DNA from: Paraflavitalea devenefica
GTDB lineage: Bacteria; Bacteroidota; Bacteroidia; Chitinophagales; Chitinophagaceae
Length of the DNA stretch: 64,000 nucleotides
Direction: 5' to 3'
Assembly: GCF_011759375.1 (NCBI RefSeq)
Contig: NZ_JAARML010000001.1
Coordinates: 1,364,001 to 1,428,000 of the forward strand
Shown here: piece after piece, positions 8,418 through 17,316 of the stretch
Layout: each line of letters opens with the position of its first letter
How positions within the stretch are numbered: the stretch's first letter is position 1
Notes under the pieces: generated by a model
Seen by the model: only the letters and a program-made list of their open reading frames with translations
Told to the model about the DNA's origin: nothing
Database searches by the model: none
Program-made: the position numbers and the translations under genes

Positions 8418-8520
8418 ATACAGATCAATTTTTGTACCGTGAATTCCCTGTATGGCGCTGTTTTAGCAGAAAATACGATCCATTGTTTGACCTCTATCAA
8501 AGTGACCGGATACGGGTATA

Positions 8521-8557
8521 AAAAAGAAAGCCCCGATGTAGAAACACCGGGACTTTT
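8521..8557 (-). terminator. Terminator hairpin between fur and the M3 peptidase gene
   Basis: Stem AAGCCCCGATG against CACCGGGACTT with two mismatches around a short loop. The minus strand runs into CTTTCTTTTTTAT, the better U-tract, while the plus strand gives only ACTTTTGG. It could end the M3 peptidase transcript (stop at 8705), the fur transcript, or a short minus-strand RNA starting near 8630. Confidence 0.5.
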
Positions 8558-8643
8558 GGTTAAGGCTCTGATTAGTAGCTCTTTTATGATGTTCAGATGA
8601 TTGCTCATCTTACTATCGTAGACAACTATTCCTTACAAAGATA
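8523..8643 (-). ncRNA. Candidate short minus-strand transcript
   Basis: A perfect -7 element TATCTTTG (8643-8636 on the minus strand) lies about 110 bp before a terminator hairpin with a good U-tract. The -33 position shows TGG rather than TTG. If used, it would give an RNA of roughly 105 nt. No conserved protein is encoded. Low confidence because the hairpin can equally serve the M3 peptidase gene. Confidence 0.3.
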
Positions 8644-8704
8644 ATTGTTAGAACGATTAAACCATATACCACTAACTGGGTATTTTTTTCCTCCCACCTA
8701 TTGG

Positions 8705-10429
8705 TCAACGTTTTATCGCCTCCATTTCATCCTGCACAAACTTCATCAGAATTTTAATACGCTCCGGCGAAAAATTAAACTCGAGCCCCGCTGCTCTATA
8801 CAACTCCGGGAGTGTTTTGGTACCGCCCAGGCTTAAAGACCGTATATAGTTGTCTAACGCTGCATCTTTATTTTTTCTGAATTGCATCCATAATCCAATG
8901 GCGCCCAATTGAGCAATGCCGTATTCGATATAATACAGCGGAACTTCAAATAAATGTAACTGCCGCTGCCAGCTATAGGTGCGGTAATTATCCAGTCCAT
9001 TGAAATCGATTACATCCGAAGAGAACTCGTTCAGGATCTCCATCCAACGCGTAGCCCTTTCCGCTTCCGTGTGTCCAGGATGTTCATATACCCAATGTTG
9101 GAATTTATCTATCGTAGCAATCCAGGGAAATATCGTAATTACACGTTCCAGTTGATGTTCTTTGGCCCGTAATAGGTCTTCCTTATTGTCAAAAAAGACT
9201 TCCCATGCATCCATGCTGAACAATTCCATAGCCATACTGGCCACTTCGGCTATCTCCATCGGGTATTCCTTGAAAGCACTTAGTTCCAGCGGATGTGCCA
9301 GGAATGAATGGACAGCATGCCCGCCTTCATGAACCATTGTTGTAACATCGCTCATTTGGCCTGCCGCATTCATGAATATAAAAGGAGCGCCTGTTTCGGC
9401 TAGCGGGCAATTGTAACCGCCTGGTGCTTTGCCCTTCCGGCTATCCAGGTCGAACCGTTTCATTTCATTCATTTTTCGCAGGCAATCTGCAAAAAATGGG
9501 CGCACTTGCTCAAAACAAAGGATGCTTTTTTCCAGCAATTCATCTCCTGTTTTGAACGGCGTTAATGGCTTAATACCGTCGGGCTGGGCTTCCAGGTCCC
9601 AGGGCTTCAGGGTATCAAGGCCGAGTTTCTCTTTTTTCCTTTTGTAAATAGTATTGACCAGCGGAAGTACATGCTGTTTAACGGCTTCATGAAACTGGTA
9701 ACAATCTTCTTTTGTATAATCAAAACGCCCCAGTTCCTTGAACTTATAATCCCGGTAATTATCAAATCCGGCATTATTTGCTACCTGGTGTCGTTTTTCA
9801 ATGAGCTTGCTGTACAATTCATTTAAAGCGTCCTTATCCTGTATCCTTCTTTCATTTACTTTCCTGTACACTGTTTCACGCAAGGTGCGGTCGGGACTTT
9901 CCAGTAATTTGGCGGCTTGTTGTAAAGTATACTCCTGTCCATTCACCTCTACCGTCATCTTACCCGAGATCACACCATATTGTTGTTGCAGCACGCTTAA
10001 TTCCGATTGCAGGGGAATGTTCTTTTCACGGAACAGCTCAATGCTTTTCCGCACACCGCGCAGGTAGGTGAAATACTTTTGCTTGTCCAGTTGGGCTGTA
10101 TAAGGGTTTTCCACCAGTTTCCGGTTCAGCTTATCGGCATATACCTGTATCTGCGGTTGTAATTCGGTGACAAAAAATACGAATGCCTCTTCGAGGGACT
10201 TATTTTCTGTATCGCAGGTCATCTTTATTTGCCGCCAGCAGGCATCTTCACTCACCACCGCTTCCAGCTCGCTCATGTCCAGCAGCCATTTTTCCAGTTC
10301 CCCGTAATTGCCAATGGGACGCTCCAGGAGTTCTTTAAAATAAGGTTCCAGGTTTTTCCAGTCTGTTACTGTATAATCTGCCGGTAAAAAATGCCGGGGT
10401 AGTTTCTTAATATCTGCACTGTAGCTCAT
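8705..10429 (-). CDS. M3-family oligoendopeptidase
   Basis: A 574-residue cytosolic zinc metallopeptidase. The zinc motif HEGGH is at about residues 363-367, with the third ligand Glu in the following helix (EIAEVASMAMELF). The C-terminal segment YYIEYGIAQLGAIGLW is typical of PepF-type oligoendopeptidases, which degrade short peptides. Length matches M3B enzymes. It is transcribed after the DUF5606 gene but separated from it by a strong terminator, so it should have its own promoter. Confidence 0.9.
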   Translation of the reverse strand: MSYSADIKKLPRHFLPADYTVTDWKNLEPYFKELLERPIGNYGELEKWLLDMSELEAVVSEDACWRQIKMTCDTENKSLEEAFVFFVTELQPQIQVYADKLNRKLVENPYTAQLDKQKYFTYLRGVRKSIELFREKNIPLQSELSVLQQQYGVISGKMTVEVNGQEYTLQQAAKLLESPDRTLRETVYRKVNERRIQDKDALNELYSKLIEKRHQVANNAGFDNYRDYKFKELGRFDYTKEDCYQFHEAVKQHVLPLVNTIYKRKKEKLGLDTLKPWDLEAQPDGIKPLTPFKTGDELLEKSILCFEQVRPFFADCLRKMNEMKRFDLDSRKGKAPGGYNCPLAETGAPFIFMNAAGQMSDVTTMVHEGGHAVHSFLAHPLELSAFKEYPMEIAEVASMAMELFSMDAWEVFFDNKEDLLRAKEHQLERVITIFPWIATIDKFQHWVYEHPGHTEAERATRWMEILNEFSSDVIDFNGLDNYRTYSWQRQLHLFEVPLYYIEYGIAQLGAIGLWMQFRKNKDAALDNYIRSLSLGGTKTLPELYRAAGLEFNFSPERIKILMKFVQDEMEAIKR

Positions 10430-10449
10430 GGTTCATTGTTTAAATAGTA

Positions 10450-10496
10450 AAGCTACAACCCCGGTTGCAAAAGCAATTACCGGCAGGTTGTAGCTT
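10450..10496 (-). terminator. Long terminator hairpin after the DUF5606 gene
   Basis: Outer stem AAGCTACAACC (10450-10460) with GGTTGTAGCTT (10486-10496), a second stem CCGG/CCGG and an inner TTGC-AAAA-GCAA hairpin, making an almost continuous 47-nt structure. Lies 20 bp beyond the stop of the DUF5606 gene on the minus strand. Confidence 0.65.
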
Positions 10497-10515
10497 ATAA
10501 TAATACGTATAAAAA

Positions 10516-11151
10516 CTATTTTTTAGCCTTTTTCGCCGGCGCAGCCTTCTTTTTGGCAGGCTCTTCGTCTGCTTCCTCTTTTTTAGCCTTAGGGGCTGCT
10601 TTTTTCTTGGGTTTTTCTGCTGCCTCTGCTTTTTCCTCTGCTGGCTTTTCTTTTTTAGCGGCTGCCTTGGTAGCCGCTTTCTTAGCCGGCGCTTTAGCCG
10701 GCTCTTCTGCTACTGGTTCGGGCTTTTGGGCCTCGGCTACTGCTTCTTCGGCGGGCTCTTCAGTAAGCTCACGAAGCTTGATTTCCACGTTGTTAGCGTC
10801 CAGAATGCCCAACCATTTCACCATTTTCTTCATATCACTGGCGTACACCCGCTCAAAATCCAGGTCGGGGTATACTTTCTCAAAATACTTTTTCAGGGCA
10901 TTATTATCCTTACCGTCGGGCAATTTCTCTGAGCTGCCCTGCATAGCCTGGAAAATATCTGCCAGGTTCACATTATCGCGTACGGTATATATCTCAATGC
11001 TTTCCAAATGGGAGAAATTATGTACCCGGCTGGACACAAACCGGGTGGATTTATCATCCAGTGAACGGACAATAGCACCATCGCTTTTACTGCTTACTAA
11101 CTCGTACAATCCCGGTAACCCTGTTACCGCTATGATTTTTCCATATTCCAT
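10516..11151 (-). CDS. DUF5606 protein with Lys/Ala/Pro-rich tail
   Basis: From Met 11151 (MEYGKIIAVTGLPGLYEL) the protein has 211 residues. The first about 125 residues form the DUF5606 domain, a Bacteroidota-specific domain of unknown role. The last about 80 residues are low-complexity, with repeated PAKKAA, AAKKEKPAEE and KKKAAPK units, resembling the tails of bacterial histone-H1-like proteins. The upstream in-frame extension to 11211 lacks conservation features. A nucleic-acid-binding or scaffolding role is only a guess from composition. Confidence 0.75.
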   Translation of the reverse strand: MEYGKIIAVTGLPGLYELVSSKSDGAIVRSLDDKSTRFVSSRVHNFSHLESIEIYTVRDNVNLADIFQAMQGSSEKLPDGKDNNALKKYFEKVYPDLDFERVYASDMKKMVKWLGILDANNVEIKLRELTEEPAEEAVAEAQKPEPVAEEPAKAPAKKAATKAAAKKEKPAEEKAEAAEKPKKKAAPKAKKEEADEEPAKKKAAPAKKAKK

Positions 11152-11396
11152 ATCTGGCTGAAATTTTAAAGGATATGCAAGATAAACGGAATTCGGCAAA
11201 CCCTGTTCCAAAAATTACACCTCGCTTATTTAAACCCCATTTTGCCATTTATTCCGGGTCCCGGTCTCATACCCCCGTCCTGGTGAACCAATTGTTAACC
11301 GTCATAAATTTTGTTGGCCGGCGCCGCAGGTTTTTACCCCCCATTGCCTTCCAATTAAGAGCAGTCAATTATTAAATCACATAAACAATTATTGCA

Positions 11397-11801
11397 ATGA
11401 AAAAAGCAATCTTTCTGTTAATAACTGTAGCAATTGCCGGCATTTATACTGCCAATGCACAAGGCGGCGGCGGTTTTCAGCGTCGTACCCCCGAAGAACA
11501 ACTTAAGGCAGTAAAGGAAAAGCTGGTTGACCTTAAGCTTACGCCCGAACAAACTACCAAAGCAGATAGCGCTTTCATGAAATATTTCAGGACTCGTGAC
11601 AAGGCATTTGAAGAGATGCGTGCCGGTGGTGGCCAGATGGATCGTGATGCCATGCGTGAAAAGAATCAAAAAATGATGGCCGACAGAGATGATGAGCTGA
11701 AAAAGATATTTGATGAGGCCCAGTTCAAAAAATGGAAAGACGAAATTGAGCCTTCTTTACGTCCTCAGCGCCGGCAAGGCGGTGGTGGCGGGAACAACTA
11801 A
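11397..11801 (+). CDS. Small periplasmic Spy/CpxP-like protein
   Basis: A 134-residue protein with a signal peptide (cleavage after NAQ, about residue 21), a glycine run, and a helical core containing LKLTPEQTTKADSAFMKYF and two DREN/MREK-rich amphipathic helices, then a Gly/Arg tail. The LTxxQxxK pattern and size resemble Spy/CpxP-type periplasmic chaperones, but the exact LTxxQ repeats are imperfect, so this is a family-like call. It is monocistronic with a strong terminator directly after. Confidence 0.65.
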   Translation: MKKAIFLLITVAIAGIYTANAQGGGGFQRRTPEEQLKAVKEKLVDLKLTPEQTTKADSAFMKYFRTRDKAFEEMRAGGGQMDRDAMREKNQKMMADRDDELKKIFDEAQFKKWKDEIEPSLRPQRRQGGGGGNN

Positions 11802-11831
11802 TTTTGTTCTGATGCTCCTTGTTAACAGTAT

Positions 11832-11862
11832 AACCCTGGTGTCATTAGCGCCAGGGTTTTTT
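11832..11862 (+). terminator. Rho-independent terminator
   Basis: AACCCTGG (11832-11839) pairs with CCAGGGTT and is followed by a T-run to 11862. It ends the Spy-like gene, facing the convergent LytTR gene. Confidence 0.85.
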
Positions 11863-11884
11863 CGTGTATGCCAGATCCGGGACC

Positions 11885-12640
11885 TTATTGCCCCATCCAC
11901 TGTTTGAAGGCAGTGACATTTTCCTGGCTGATCACGATTTCTTCCTGTAAAGAGGGCTCTACCTCCAGCAATAATTTACTTTTCGGATAAGTTTTGATCC
12001 GCTTGATAGCACTCATATTGATGAGGTATTTGCGATTCACCCGGTAAAAGAGGGTAGTATCCAGTTGCATTTCAATATCGCTCAGTGACTGATCGAGAAT
12101 AAACTTCTGCCCTTTGTTATCCACCATGCAAACCAGTTTATGGGCGGCATAGAAGTAAGCAATGTCTTCTGTTTTGATACTGATGTAATCAGCCCCCCGC
12201 TTAACCAGGAATCGTTTTTTGTGGTTGGTCTCCGCTGGTTTTTCCTGCCAGTTTACCAGGTTTTGATAGTTCGTTGAAAAATACAGTTTGAGCTTCTCAT
12301 ATTTTTTCAGGGCTGCTTCCAGCTTCACCTGTTTGATAGGTTTTAACAAATAATCAATACTGTTATGTTCAAAAGCCTCCTGCCAATATTCATCATAAGC
12401 AGTGGTGAAAACAACCGGGCAATTGACCGTCACTTTTTCAAAGATCCTGAATGACAATCCATCACTCAACTCAATATCCATGAAAATGAGGGCAGGGGCA
12501 GGATGCTCTTTCAGCCAGGCGGCAGCCTGTTGTATACTGCCCAATATATTCAGCACCTGGATAGCGGGATCGCAGGCCAGTAGGGCTTTTCGTAGTTTTT
12601 CTGCGGCGGGCTTTTCGTCTTCAATGATTAAAACGTGCAT
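11885..12640 (-). CDS. LytTR-type response regulator
   Basis: From Met 12640 (MHVLIIEDEKPAAEKL) 251 residues. The receiver domain has the acidic pair EDE at the N-terminus, the phosphoacceptor Asp in FMDIELSDG (about residue 52), and the conserved Lys in LLKPIKQVK. The C-terminal LytTR DNA-binding domain (about residues 145-250) contains ISIKTEDIAYFYAAHKLV and YLINMSAIKRI. The gene follows the sensor kinase with its start at the kinase stop (12642), so the pair is translationally coupled. Target genes unknown. Confidence 0.92.
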   Translation of the reverse strand: MHVLIIEDEKPAAEKLRKALLACDPAIQVLNILGSIQQAAAWLKEHPAPALIFMDIELSDGLSFRIFEKVTVNCPVVFTTAYDEYWQEAFEHNSIDYLLKPIKQVKLEAALKKYEKLKLYFSTNYQNLVNWQEKPAETNHKKRFLVKRGADYISIKTEDIAYFYAAHKLVCMVDNKGQKFILDQSLSDIEMQLDTTLFYRVNRKYLINMSAIKRIKTYPKSKLLLEVEPSLQEEIVISQENVTAFKQWMGQ

Positions 12641-12641
12641 A

Positions 12642-13718
12642 TCAGGCAATTTTTAAAACAGGCAAAGAAACGGTAAAGTCTTCATCGGTTGCCTTTACCA
12701 CTACCTCTTTACCTGTAGTAAGTTTATAACGTTCATCGAGGTTATTCAATCCGATACGGGAAGAAGGCTTACGCAACATTTTTTTGTGTACCCGGTTATG
12801 GACGATCAGTACATCGTTTTGTAAATGGACGTCTATCATCAGTGGATCACTGTCTGAAAATTCATTGTGCTTGATGGCATTTTCTACCAATACCTGCAAT
12901 GAAATAGGAGGGATAAGAAACTGGTCTATCAAGTTATCCGGCAGGGAAAGGTTTAACTGTACAGCACTTTCAAACCGGATGACGAGCAGGGAAAAGTAAT
13001 CATTCAAAAACTGGATTTCTTCCCGTAACAGTACCAGTTCCCGCCTTTTATTCTGCAAAATATACCGGTATACATCGGCTAGGTTATCATTGAACTGCCT
13101 GGCTTTTTGCGGCTTCTCTTCTATGAGGTGCGATAAGGTATTGAGAGAATTAAAGATAAAATGCGGGTCAATCTGGTTCTTCAGGGCTTCCAGTTCTGCT
13201 TCCACTTTTGCCCTGGCCAGTTGCGCATTTTTTAGCATTTCATTCTCCGACTCTTTTACAAGGAAGAATGTTTCATATACATGCACAATGAAAACCACGC
13301 AGACCATGATGATAAGGCTTGATTCTGTAACCACATTCCAGTTGACCATACCGCCTTTGAAAATGTGGTACCATCCTATTAAGAGCAGTACGCTAACCGG
13401 GATAGTATAAAAAGAAACGGCAATGATAAGCACTGCCAGTTTTCGTATCGGGTGGTTGAACCAGTTGAAGTAACTGCGCAGGGTGAACAACAGGTAACGA
13501 TTACCTTCCCAGATAAGAAATGACAGGCCGATGGTATAGGCATAGCTGGCCTTGACATGCCAGTTGGAGAGCGCGCTATGGTCTACCATACCGGTGATCA
13601 GGGGAATGACAATACCAAAGAAGGGGATTAATATCAGCCGGAAGCCGATATCATTCACCTGGCTGGCAACCGGAACTTTCGTCGCCATGCTGTTTGGTTT
13701 CGTCACCCCATTTTCCAT
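12642..13718 (-). CDS. LytS/YehU-type sensor histidine kinase
   Basis: A 358-residue membrane kinase. Four to five helices occupy about residues 20-155, then a short coiled linker and the His_kinase domain: phosphoacceptor His in QIDPHFIFNSLNTL (about residues 200-213), the N-box VENAIKHNEF (about 278-287) and the G-box SSRIGLNNLDERY. No extracellular sensor domain is evident, so the signal is likely sensed in the membrane. It forms a two-gene operon with the LytTR regulator. Confidence 0.92.
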   Translation of the reverse strand: MENGVTKPNSMATKVPVASQVNDIGFRLILIPFFGIVIPLITGMVDHSALSNWHVKASYAYTIGLSFLIWEGNRYLLFTLRSYFNWFNHPIRKLAVLIIAVSFYTIPVSVLLLIGWYHIFKGGMVNWNVVTESSLIIMVCVVFIVHVYETFFLVKESENEMLKNAQLARAKVEAELEALKNQIDPHFIFNSLNTLSHLIEEKPQKARQFNDNLADVYRYILQNKRRELVLLREEIQFLNDYFSLLVIRFESAVQLNLSLPDNLIDQFLIPPISLQVLVENAIKHNEFSDSDPLMIDVHLQNDVLIVHNRVHKKMLRKPSSRIGLNNLDERYKLTTGKEVVVKATDEDFTVSLPVLKIA

Positions 13719-13805
13719 GCCGGTTCGCTTTTCGTTGGCACGGAAAAATTAGTGAAATAGATTCGATAAAAATAATCAATTTTAGAACCCTTAAAGTATA
13801 AGCAA

Positions 13806-14234
13806 ATGGACATGAGCTCAATCAACTGGCTGGCCGTACTGGTGGCTGGTATCTCCGCCTTTGTGTTAGGCGGGGTATGGTATTCTCCCGCTTTATTCGG
13901 AAAAGCCTGGATGAAAGAAAATAAAATAACGATGGAAGAAGTACAAAGTGGCAATAAAGCCAAAATATTCGGCTGGGCCTTTATTCTTTCGCTCATTATG
14001 GCAGCAAATCTTGCTATGTTCCTGGCAGAACCCAAAGAACCCTGCCCAGGCGCTCCTGTGGTGAATATTAGCTGGGGCGCCACCGCCGGCTTCCTGGCCG
14101 GCATTTGGGTCTTTTGCAGCATTGCCATCGTTGGATTGTTTGAACACAAAACGGCGCGGTACATATTTATCAATGGAGGTTATTGCGTAATAGCCCTTGT
14201 ACTAATGGGTGCAATTATTGGCGCCTGGCGCTGA
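13806..14234 (+). CDS. DUF1761 membrane protein
   Basis: A 142-residue protein with four membrane helices. INWLAVLVAGISAFVLGGVW followed by YSPALFGKAWMKEN is the hallmark N-terminus of DUF1761 proteins, whose function is unknown. Length fits the family (about 135-145 aa). It diverges from the LytS kinase gene and ends before a shared terminator. Confidence 0.85.
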   Translation: MDMSSINWLAVLVAGISAFVLGGVWYSPALFGKAWMKENKITMEEVQSGNKAKIFGWAFILSLIMAANLAMFLAEPKEPCPGAPVVNISWGATAGFLAGIWVFCSIAIVGLFEHKTARYIFINGGYCVIALVLMGAIIGAWR

Positions 14235-14250
14235 GTTTATTTATAGCCAT

Positions 14251-14310
14251 AAAAAAAACAACTGCCCGCCATGGGTTGCGTGAACAACGAACCCATGGCG
14301 GGCAGTTTTA
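14251..14310. terminator. Bidirectional terminator
   Basis: An 18-bp perfect stem: 14260-14277 (AACTGCCCGCCATGGGTT) with 14290-14307, 12-nt loop, flanked by eight A on the left and TTTTA on the right. It serves the convergent DUF1761 and DUF1579 genes. Confidence 0.9.
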
Positions 14311-14338
14311 TCCGGTATTCAATCGGGAAAATTATCCA

Positions 14339-15004
14339 CTATTTCTTGGTATACAGGATTTCCATGCTTTTATATTCTTTTGTTCCCGGCATGGTATTAT
14401 ACATTTCCATTTTCTGGGTTTTATCATCAATAAAGGTCATGATCTCACGGAGCTTACATTTTTTGCCAGTCATAGGATCAAGCATTTCACCAGTGAAAGT
14501 AATGCTTTTGGTTACTGGATCCCAGGGACCTTCCACTGTCATGATGCCTGTGCCCATGTTATCGATCCAGGTGCTTATAAAAACTTTTTTGGCATTGTCA
14601 TAGCCGACGATGCTCTCTCCCTCAAAGGGCATGTTATTGAAAGTACCGGTAAATTTTCCTTCCTGGTAGCGGCCACCCAGTATCATCCGGTTTACAACAG
14701 TGCCTTTGCTTTCTGTAGGTGGTGCATCAGGGGTCATCCACATGGTTATTTTTCCTTCCCATTTTCCATTCTGGGCCGCTAATAACTTATGCGGTTCGCC
14801 CGGCGTCATATATTCATTCCAGGCTTTCATCATAGCCGCTGAGTCCATGGGTGGTGTAGGCGCATCAGCCGTTGAGGCTGTTGTATCTGTTTTAGCAACA
14901 GCAGTGGAATCTCCTTTGGCAGCGCTATCGGTAGTAGCAGCATCATTACAACCGGCAATGGCCAGTGCAAGCAAAGAACAGAAAGTGACGGTTAGCCGTT
15001 TCAT
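14339..15004 (-). CDS. DUF1579 lipoprotein
   Basis: A 221-residue protein with lipobox LAIAGC (Cys about residue 19) and a Thr/Ala/Asp-rich linker, then a DUF1579 domain: MTPGEPHKLLAAQNGKWEG, GRYQEGKFTGTFNNMPFEG, and ISTWIDNMGTGIM. DUF1579 is a small beta-barrel domain of unknown function. Asp/Ser residues after the lipidated Cys (CNDAATTDSAA) may influence sorting to the outer membrane, but this is uncertain. Confidence 0.85.
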   Translation of the reverse strand: MKRLTVTFCSLLALAIAGCNDAATTDSAAKGDSTAVAKTDTTASTADAPTPPMDSAAMMKAWNEYMTPGEPHKLLAAQNGKWEGKITMWMTPDAPPTESKGTVVNRMILGGRYQEGKFTGTFNNMPFEGESIVGYDNAKKVFISTWIDNMGTGIMTVEGPWDPVTKSITFTGEMLDPMTGKKCKLREIMTFIDDKTQKMEMYNTMPGTKEYKSMEILYTKK

Positions 15005-15153
15005 AATAAATGTGTTTTCAGAAAGGTAAACAAATTCCCTGCCCGCGTTATCATCTGTTTAACGTAAAAACGATGATCCCGGAAATTTTCAGGATGAACT
15101 TTCGGCTACTGGTCCGGAAAAAGATTTTTTAGTGGCTGGTCAATGGTTGACCA

Positions 15154-16245
15154 TTATTCGGGGAATTGTGTTTTGTCTATATGGGGAATGATCCGCAAGG
15201 CATTTTTATAGTACACTTTTTTCAGTATGGCATCCGGTAATCCTATTCCATACATGCGCCAGAAAGCATGGTATTTTTTGTGATAAGGAAAATATTCGTC
15301 CTCCGTTTCCAATACCCGGAAATAAGTGGCATACTCTTCCGGTACCCAACTATCTTTTCCAAATAAAATGCGGTCCTGGTATTGCTCAAAGAATTTACGG
15401 GCAGCTTTGGGCTGACGGCCCAGTTCGGCAATGACCGCCCCAAATTCTACTACCACATTCGGCATTTCATTCATCAGCTTACCCAGCTTGTTCAGGTCGT
15501 TGGGGTACCAGCCGAAGTGGGCAGCAATGAAAGTGGTTTTAGGGTGTTTTTTAAACATGTGGTGTTGTTCGCCGATCAGGGTTTCCCAGGAAATAGGGTT
15601 GGTATCACTCCGCTTGCGGCCGGGGTGGGTAGCCAGTTCCAGCCAGCGTTCATTTTTTTCATCCTGTTCATCCCAAAAAGGTTTGGGATCGGCTGTATGA
15701 ATAAGTACAGGTATTTTCAATTCACCGCATTTCGCCCAGATGGCGTCCAGCCGCGAATCATCAACAGTTACCCGCTTTCCCTCCTTGTCTTTTACAGAAA
15801 AGCCGAGCGATTTGAAAATTTTGAGGCCATTGGCGCCATGCTGTACGTCTTCCTCCAACTGCTTTACAGCTTTCTCTGTCCAGCCCGCCTCACCAATACC
15901 GGAGAAGTTAATATTGGCAAATACGATAAACCGTTTGGGTGCGGCAGCGCGGACAGATCCTGTCATATCCTGCAGGCGGTCGCCGGTACCACCACTCAGG
16001 TTTACCATCACTTTCATATTCAGTTTGTCCATATCCTGCAGCAGGCGGTTAATATCATTCTCCCGCAGGCTGTTCTGGTGATTATGTACATCAATAAAAG
16101 GGAATTTGGCCCGGGTAAGCGGGTGTTCGGGCACCACCAACGTAGAAATGGGATTGTATTGTTCAAAATCCATTCCCCGGCCCGATTGGGCACAGGCAAC
16201 AGCACTCATGGTTATAAAAGACAGGAAAAAGGATAATTTTTGCAT
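15154..16245 (-). CDS. Secreted amidohydrolase (TIM-barrel metal hydrolase)
   Basis: From Met 16245 (MQKLSFFLSFITMSAVACAQ) 363 residues with an N-terminal signal sequence that contains a Cys and could be a lipobox (SAVAC). The amidohydrolase-2 fold is shown by FIDVHNHQ (metal HxH), LIHTADP, IAAHFGWYP and the distal Asp in FGKDSW. The 66-bp upstream in-frame extension is hydrophilic and would bury the signal peptide, so the later start is chosen. Substrate unknown; related proteins include aromatic decarboxylases and lactonases. Confidence 0.85.
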   Translation of the reverse strand: MQKLSFFLSFITMSAVACAQSGRGMDFEQYNPISTLVVPEHPLTRAKFPFIDVHNHQNSLRENDINRLLQDMDKLNMKVMVNLSGGTGDRLQDMTGSVRAAAPKRFIVFANINFSGIGEAGWTEKAVKQLEEDVQHGANGLKIFKSLGFSVKDKEGKRVTVDDSRLDAIWAKCGELKIPVLIHTADPKPFWDEQDEKNERWLELATHPGRKRSDTNPISWETLIGEQHHMFKKHPKTTFIAAHFGWYPNDLNKLGKLMNEMPNVVVEFGAVIAELGRQPKAARKFFEQYQDRILFGKDSWVPEEYATYFRVLETEDEYFPYHKKYHAFWRMYGIGLPDAILKKVYYKNALRIIPHIDKTQFPE

Positions 16246-16366
16246 GCGGAAGGTTTTGAGTTGGGCAGGCAATCTATGCGAACAAATATAAACCGGAAAA
16301 CCAGTCATCAAACTTTAACGAATTTCTGCCTCTATTCCGCAAATACCTCAGGCCACTTACTAATCG

Positions 16367-17305
16367 CTATTTATGGGCCACTTGTTTTTTAATCCATTCG
16401 TACAGGCGCAGCACATCCGTTTTCTTAAACAGTTGGGTACCTGCATTCATGGTGGCTGCCGTACCACAGGCAACACCAAAATATACGGCCTCCTGCAAAG
16501 ACTTGCCCTGCTGCAGCATCCAGGTGATTCCCGCCACCATACTATCACCGGCGCCCACCGTGCTTTGTTTTTTCACCACTGGCGCCGGAACTTGTCCCTG
16601 CCCATCCTTAGTTATCCACATGGCCCCGGCAGGCCCCATGGAAACCACCATCGCTTCACATTCTCCCTTATTAATCACTTGCCGTGCTGCATCATCCACT
16701 TCCTCCAGCTCCAGGAAGTCCTTTCCTACCAGGCTACACAATTCACTCATATTGGGCTTTAAGAGAAATACGCCTTCCTGTGCCGCCAGCAATAAGGGCT
16801 TTCCCGAAGTATCAGCAATAAAGCGGGCGCCCAGTTTTTTGGCTGTTGCCGCCAGTTGAGCAAAGAAATCCTCCGGTATGCCGGGTGGTAAGCTTCCGCT
16901 GGCGACGATAATCGTTGGCTTATCCGGTAATTGCTGCAATAAATGGAAGCAGGCATTGACTTCCCGCTGCGAAAGTTCTGCCCCAGGCATCACAAACCGG
17001 TACTGCGCATTAGTACTGCTTTCGCGTACCATTATATTTTCGCGTGTTTCATGGCCAATAGGGATCGTTTTATAGGCGACCTGCTTACCGGTCAAATAAT
17101 CTTCAATCAGTTTTCCGTTTATGCCGCCGCTGGGAAAAATGGCCAGCGATTCTCCGCCCAGTTCTTTAATGGCTTTACTGATGTTGATCCCTCCTCCGCC
17201 TGCTTCCGCCATCATGGCTGTGCAGCGCAGCTTTTTCTCTGGTACCAGCTTCTCTACCGAAGTGCTTTTGTCAATCGCCGGGTTCATCGTGATCGTAACA
17301 ATCAT
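16367..17305 (-). CDS. pfkB: PfkB-type 6-phosphofructokinase / hexose kinase
   Basis: A 312-residue ribokinase-fold enzyme. The N-terminal block GGGGINISKAIKELGG (about residues 37-52), QYRFVMPGAEL, SGSLPPG, VVSMGPAGA and the catalytic GAGDSMVAG with Asp as base follow the E. coli PfkB (phosphofructokinase 2) pattern more closely than 1-phosphofructokinase FruK or LacC, though substrate should be regarded as fructose-6-phosphate or a related sugar phosphate. It follows the DsbA-like gene by 11 bp and may be co-transcribed with it. Confidence 0.88.
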   Translation of the reverse strand: MIVTITMNPAIDKSTSVEKLVPEKKLRCTAMMAEAGGGGINISKAIKELGGESLAIFPSGGINGKLIEDYLTGKQVAYKTIPIGHETRENIMVRESSTNAQYRFVMPGAELSQREVNACFHLLQQLPDKPTIIVASGSLPPGIPEDFFAQLAATAKKLGARFIADTSGKPLLLAAQEGVFLLKPNMSELCSLVGKDFLELEEVDDAARQVINKGECEAMVVSMGPAGAMWITKDGQGQVPAPVVKKQSTVGAGDSMVAGITWMLQQGKSLQEAVYFGVACGTAATMNAGTQLFKKTDVLRLYEWIKKQVAHK

Positions 17306-17316
17306 CTGTACTCATT

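Noticed and set aside
8363..8608. 81-codon minus-strand open frame starting MSNHLNIIKELL
   Set aside because: It runs through a terminator hairpin and antisense into the end of the fur gene; no family features.
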